This document shows, one piece after another, positions 13,847-17,147 of a stretch of DNA of 17,147 bases; the stretch's first letter is position 1, and the number at the start of each line of letters is the position of its first letter. Origin of the DNA: Acidobacteriaceae bacterium (GTDB taxonomy: Bacteria > Acidobacteriota > Terriglobia > Terriglobales > Acidobacteriaceae); NCBI GenBank assembly GCA_003133425.1, contig PKXI01000320.1, positions 1-17,147 of the forward strand, given 5' to 3'. The position numbers and the translations under genes were made by a program. The notes beneath the pieces are model-generated. The model saw only the letters and a program-made list of their open reading frames with translations. It did not search any database and was not told the origin of the DNA.

Positions 13847-16800
13847 TCAGTGCACTACTGAGGATTGAATGTTGCCGGAGATAAGGTCTGCCAACGTGTA
13901 TAGCCGTCCGTTCGCGATGACCAGCTTCACTTTGTGTGCGTTGGCAATGTTATCGAGCGGGTTCTCGTCAACGATAACTACGTCAGCCAGCTTTCCTGCC
14001 TCGATGCTGCCAGCATCGAGATTCAGCTCTTCGGCCGGCGTCACCGTCGCCGCCCGCAGTGCCTCATATGGCGTCATCCCCGCCATAACATACGCCTCCA
14101 GTTCTCCGTGCAGCGCGAAGGCGTTCGGCGTGTCCGTCCCAGCCACTATGTTTGCACCCGCGTGCATCGCATCCATCACCAGCTTCGCGCTTTCAATGCG
14201 AACGGCGCTAAGCGATCCCGCGGCGCCGGATCTCTCGTGGCTCTGGCCCGTTGCATTCAGTCGCAGCCAGTCAGAATAGATACCGAAGCGCGGATCCGTC
14301 TTCATCTCCGGCTCCATTTCAAACAGCTTTGCCAGTCCAGGCGCCGATATGGTGGGCGTCAAATACCGCTGGGATTGTCCGAAGAGCTGGACTACGTCCT
14401 CATAGCTGCGCTGCAGCGTGGCCTGCTTCGGGGAGTAGACGCGCCGGCTGGTCGCGGCCACATGCTCGGTCGCGTCCACGCCCACAAATGCCGCCGGGTA
14501 AATCTCATGGGTTGCCACAGGGATACCGATGTCATGCGCAAACTCGACCATGCGCTTCTGCTGCAGGTCAGGCAGCCGGACATAGCTCTTGATAAGGTCA
14601 TGCTGCAGCACCTTGCTCAACTCGAGTTCCATCTCCAGTTGTGCCGGGCTGGAGATCGCCACGCCCATCTTGTAATAGGTCCTTCGCCACTCGAACAAAT
14701 ATCCTGTGCTGAACAGCCGCGGACCGGGCCGCACGCCGGACTCGTTCGCCTCGACGTCTTCCACGCCTTCATACGGCGTGTTACCCGGGCTTCGCACGGT
14801 CGTTATTCCGAAGGCCAGCCAGGCGCGGTGCGCCGCCTCTCCGTAGTCTTTTTGCAGATGCGAGTGCGACTCTATCAATCCGGGCATCGCCGTGCACCTT
14901 GTGGCATCTACCACTTTCGCCCCGGCCGGCACATTGGCCGAGTGCGGCCTCACGCTCGCGATTCGATTTCTCTCGATAACGATATCCATGTCGGAGCGCG
15001 CAGTCTGGCTCTTCCCGTCCACCAGCTGGCCTACATGCACCACCATGGCCCCTTCGGGTATCGACGGCGTGTAAGTCAAATCCAGCTGGACCTCGCGTTT
15101 CTCGCCGCTAAGGATGTCGATCTCCTCGAGTTTGTCCAGCGACTGATACAGGATGTGTTCTGAGTCGCCTGCCCAACTCGGCGCATATGCGATTTCACTC
15201 GTCATATGACGCGGCGGCCCCAGCGGCTCTCCGGCTGTCGACACCGGCCACACTGCCAGAACGCCCTCGTAGATGGCGGCCATCTTCTTTCCATCGGGCG
15301 ACCAGACCGGCCCGCAGTAGCCTCGGGAATCAATCGACATGTTGGGCTCTGGCATGTACAACTTATCGTCCGGGTTGGCTGCTCCGTTCTCCGACGACAT
15401 GGTCAGGATCTGGTTCGTGCCCTCTCGCACAGTGGCCGAATATGGCGCCAGGTACGCAATTGCGATGCGCTTTCCGTCCGGGGACCACGTCGGCATCCCC
15501 GGCGCATTCAGCGTGTCGTGCAGTTTTGTTACTTTGCCGCTGGCCACATCCACCACAGACACCTGCGCCGCGCGCCAAATCCCGTTCACGTCGAAGAACG
15601 CAATTCGTTTCCCATCCGGCGACCACGATGCCCCCTGCGGTTGGGTTGCAAGCCTGGTCAGTTCGCGCTCCTTGCCGGTGTGCATATCGTGGACCCACAA
15701 TTGAAGATGGTCTCTGCCTTTGTCAGACGAATACACCAACTGGTTGCCGTCCGGCGACCACGCTGGGTCCGTGTCCAGATACCGGTCCTTGGTAATGTTT
15801 TCAGTCTTGCCGCCAATGGTCATCACGTAGATGTCCCCAAGCGCTGCAAATGCCACCCTGGTGCGGTCCGGCGAGAGAACGGGCCGCACGATCCCCAGCG
15901 CCTTGCGCGGCGCCTTGGAATCGAAATCGCGCTTGCAGCGCGCGTACGTCCCGTTGACTCGCGTCACCTGCAGCGTGGCCTGGAATGGCACCGTCTCCGC
16001 CTGTTCTCCATTGACGGACCGCTTGCGGATCTTCCCGTCAGACACATAGTAAAAATCGCGGTCCGATGCCCATGAAGCCCGAAAAGCAAATGCGTTCTCG
16101 TCCCCGGTCAGCGGCTTGGCGGCGCTCTCAAGCCGACTTATGTTGGTCTCGGTATTGTGGTAAATAATCTCTCCGTCTGCGCCCCAAGATGGTGCGCTCG
16201 TTACTCCCGTTGCGGTTACCAGCTTGCGCTCCGTGCCGTCCGCCAGGTTCACCGCCCAGATGGATTTGCCTCCTTCGCGCGTAGATGAGAACGCAATTTC
16301 TTTATCGTCCGGCGACCATGTGGGCATGTGGTTCTCAGACGGATCCTTGGTGATTCGTTTCAACGCCCCGCTGTGCAGGTCCAGCGTCCAGATGTTGTAG
16401 CTGCTTCCCTCCGGGTTGTCCCGGTCCGACGCGAACGCCAGGTACCTTCCGTCATGCGAGTAGGCAGGCTCGCGATCGTCGTAGGTCCCCCAAGTGAGTT
16501 TGTGCTGGTTGCTTCCGTCCGGCGAAACCGTCCAGATATTGTATCCTCCGTCAAGATATCCGAAGAACGTAATCCAAGCTCCGTCGGGCGACCAAACCGG
16601 CTGGCGCGCGTCGTTGAACAGACCAGTGATTCGTTTCGCCATTCCTCCTGTTGCCGGCAGCGTCCAGATGCTCCCCTGCAGGTCCGTTGCCAGCGTCTTG
16701 CCATCGGGCGATACCGCAACCGCCATCGACGTCCCCTCGCTCACGGTTACATCGATCAAGGCTCCTGGTTTCAGCGGCGCACCTGCCTTCGGTGCCGTCT

Positions 16801-16891
16801 GAGTAGTTCCCATGCATGCCAGACATGCTGTCCCCACTACCAATACGGCGACGCGCAACAATGCCACATTCGCTCCGCTTGCTGCCTTCAT
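13847..16891 (-). CDS. Secreted amidohydrolase with N-terminal TolB/WD40-like beta-propeller
   Basis: Exported metal-dependent hydrolase of 1014 aa. An N-terminal hydrophobic signal segment (about 11-27) is followed by TolB/PD40-type propeller repeats marked by WSPDG motifs (100-104, 378-382, 423-427, 469-473, 530-534 and degenerate copies) up to about 600. A C-terminal amidohydrolase barrel runs from about 615 to 1000. Metal-binding residues of the superfamily are all present: HSH (His676, His678), candidate carboxylated Lys768, His795, His810 and Asp920 in AGTDTP. AGKLADVVIVD (965-975) is the usual closing motif. The ATG has GGAGG at 9-nt spacing (16901-16905). This architecture is common in Acidobacteriota as imidazolonepropionase- or peptidase-like amidohydrolases; the substrate is unknown. 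It is 195 bp upstream of the LacI gene on the same strand and may be a neighbour rather than part of the sugar pathway. No good lipobox is seen. Confidence 0.92.
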   Translation of the reverse strand: MKAASGANVALLRVAVLVVGTACLACMGTTQTAPKAGAPLKPGALIDVTVSEGTSMAVAVSPDGKTLATDLQGSIWTLPATGGMAKRITGLFNDARQPVWSPDGAWITFFGYLDGGYNIWTVSPDGSNQHKLTWGTYDDREPAYSHDGRYLAFASDRDNPEGSSYNIWTLDLHSGALKRITKDPSENHMPTWSPDDKEIAFSSTREGGKSIWAVNLADGTERKLVTATGVTSAPSWGADGEIIYHNTETNISRLESAAKPLTGDENAFAFRASWASDRDFYYVSDGKIRKRSVNGEQAETVPFQATLQVTRVNGTYARCKRDFDSKAPRKALGIVRPVLSPDRTRVAFAALGDIYVMTIGGKTENITKDRYLDTDPAWSPDGNQLVYSSDKGRDHLQLWVHDMHTGKERELTRLATQPQGASWSPDGKRIAFFDVNGIWRAAQVSVVDVASGKVTKLHDTLNAPGMPTWSPDGKRIAIAYLAPYSATVREGTNQILTMSSENGAANPDDKLYMPEPNMSIDSRGYCGPVWSPDGKKMAAIYEGVLAVWPVSTAGEPLGPPRHMTSEIAYAPSWAGDSEHILYQSLDKLEEIDILSGEKREVQLDLTYTPSIPEGAMVVHVGQLVDGKSQTARSDMDIVIERNRIASVRPHSANVPAGAKVVDATRCTAMPGLIESHSHLQKDYGEAAHRAWLAFGITTVRSPGNTPYEGVEDVEANESGVRPGPRLFSTGYLFEWRRTYYKMGVAISSPAQLEMELELSKVLQHDLIKSYVRLPDLQQKRMVEFAHDIGIPVATHEIYPAAFVGVDATEHVAATSRRVYSPKQATLQRSYEDVVQLFGQSQRYLTPTISAPGLAKLFEMEPEMKTDPRFGIYSDWLRLNATGQSHERSGAAGSLSAVRIESAKLVMDAMHAGANIVAGTDTPNAFALHGELEAYVMAGMTPYEALRAATVTPAEELNLDAGSIEAGKLADVVIVDENPLDNIANAHKVKLVIANGRLYTLADLISGNIQSSVVH

Positions 16892-16960
16892 CTGGGCTAT
16901 CCTCCATTCTTCAGCATCCGGACAAAACTCCGTCCCGACCCATCAGTCGGATGGATTGCC

Positions 16961-16991
16961 AGTCTAACTTAGTTGTTTCTCGCGCTGTCAA
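16961..16991 (-). promoter_or_regulatory. Candidate promoter of the amidohydrolase gene
   Basis: TTGACA (16986-16991, perfect -35) and TAGACT (16961-16966, 4/6) on the minus strand are separated by 19 bp, longer than ideal, about 70 bp before the start codon. The -35 box touches a possible insertion-element end at about 16992, so it may be formed at the junction. Confidence 0.4.
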
Positions 16992-17058
16992 GGGTGCTTC
17001 GGAGGAGCCGCTGAAAAACGAGAGCATGCAAAGTTGTGGGGTGGCGTAGGCTGTTGGG
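16992..17058 (+). mobile_element. Possible left end and leader of the ISKra4-like element
   Basis: The stretch starting GGGTGCTTCGGAGG leads into the transposase ORF and has no other gene. An element end starting with GGG a short distance upstream of the transposase would be usual, but the matching right end lies outside the window. The boundary at 16992 is therefore a guess. Confidence 0.3.
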
Positions 17059-17147
17059 ATGAAATGGACATTGAAGCTGGTTGCTGAGGTGGTTCCGGGC
17101 AAACCCACCGAGTACGAGGTTGCCACGATTGAGCGTATAGAGAAGTT
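17059..17147 (+). CDS. N-terminus of an ISKra4-type transposase (cut by window end)
   Basis: The plus strand opens with ATG at 17059 and reads MKWTLKLVAEVVPGKPTEYE then VATIERIEK to the edge, 29 codons without a stop. From memory, the pattern MKW-L-VAE then EYE(V/I)ATIER is how ISKra4-family transposases begin. Only the first few percent of the protein is visible, so activity or intactness cannot be judged. The start is preceded by GTTGGG, a poor ribosome site. Orientation is opposite to all other genes here. Confidence 0.6.
   Translation, partial: MKWTLKLVAEVVPGKPTEYEVATIERIEK

Noticed and set aside
13934..15163. A 409-codon plus-strand open frame opposite the amidohydrolase gene
   Set aside because: It is antisense to a gene with clear domain motifs, signal peptide and ribosome site. 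Its product is Arg/His-rich with no recognisable motif.
13847..16891. Lipoprotein signal in the amidohydrolase N-terminus (cysteines near residues 23 and 26)
   Set aside because: Positions before the cysteines do not match a lipobox, so ordinary secretion is more likely.
1..17147. CRISPR array, tRNA or rRNA genes, phage genes
   Set aside because: No regularly spaced repeats, no cloverleaf-like or rRNA sequence, and no phage structural motifs were seen by eye on either strand.

Overview
The window looks like accessory chromosome from an Acidobacteriota genome, probably Terriglobia/Acidobacteriaceae. The main clue is the 1183-residue Oar-like TonB-dependent receptor, which has an N-terminal carboxypeptidase-regulatory-like domain and a C-terminus typical of the large receptor families in that phylum. 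A secreted amidohydrolase fused to a WSPDG beta-propeller and a long secreted PIG-L deacetylase fit the same placement. This is inferred from protein style, not from a marker gene.

Layout. All eight intact genes lie on the minus strand and read right to left. At the right edge, a plus-strand ORF opening at 17059 looks like the first 29 residues of an ISKra4-type transposase. A possible element end lies at about 16992, directly beside a TTGACA box of a candidate promoter (16961-16991) facing the amidohydrolase gene (13847-16891). Next come a LacI-family regulator (12632-13651) and a PfkB kinase (11632-12588), separated by 43 bp. A gene-free stretch of about 500 bp (11136-11631) holds a good promoter (TTGACA, 17 bp, TAGAAC). 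A LacI-type operator core, GAACCGTTTC, overlaps its -10 box. A leader of roughly 390 nt rich in hairpins follows. After it come the TonB-dependent receptor (7584-11135), the PIG-L deacetylase (4563-7373), an APC-superfamily permease (3143-4501), a second PfkB kinase (2223-3146) and a GH4 glycosidase (878-2230). The last three are packed tightly, with 4-nt and 8-nt overlaps. The left 877 bp has no intact gene. It holds the C-terminal remnant of an IS1595/ISXO2-like transposase (220-360) and a strong small hairpin (470-488).

How the genes may work together (inference). The five-gene block plus the regulator and first kinase reads as one catabolic locus: outer-membrane uptake, periplasmic de-N-acylation, import by an amine-type permease, ATP-dependent phosphorylation, then cleavage of a phosphorylated glycoside by GH4. 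The GH4 protein keeps the RVGG / GQETTGP / R signature of the 6-phospho-beta-glucosidase branch, but no PTS component is present. A kinase-fed GH4 route for an N-acetylated amino-sugar conjugate would therefore explain the gene set. The combination of PIG-L, APC permease, two divergent PfkB kinases and GH4 under LacI control is the best candidate for an undescribed system here. The substrate cannot be read from the sequence.

Transposase traces on both sides suggest the locus lies in a mobile or rearranged part of the genome.
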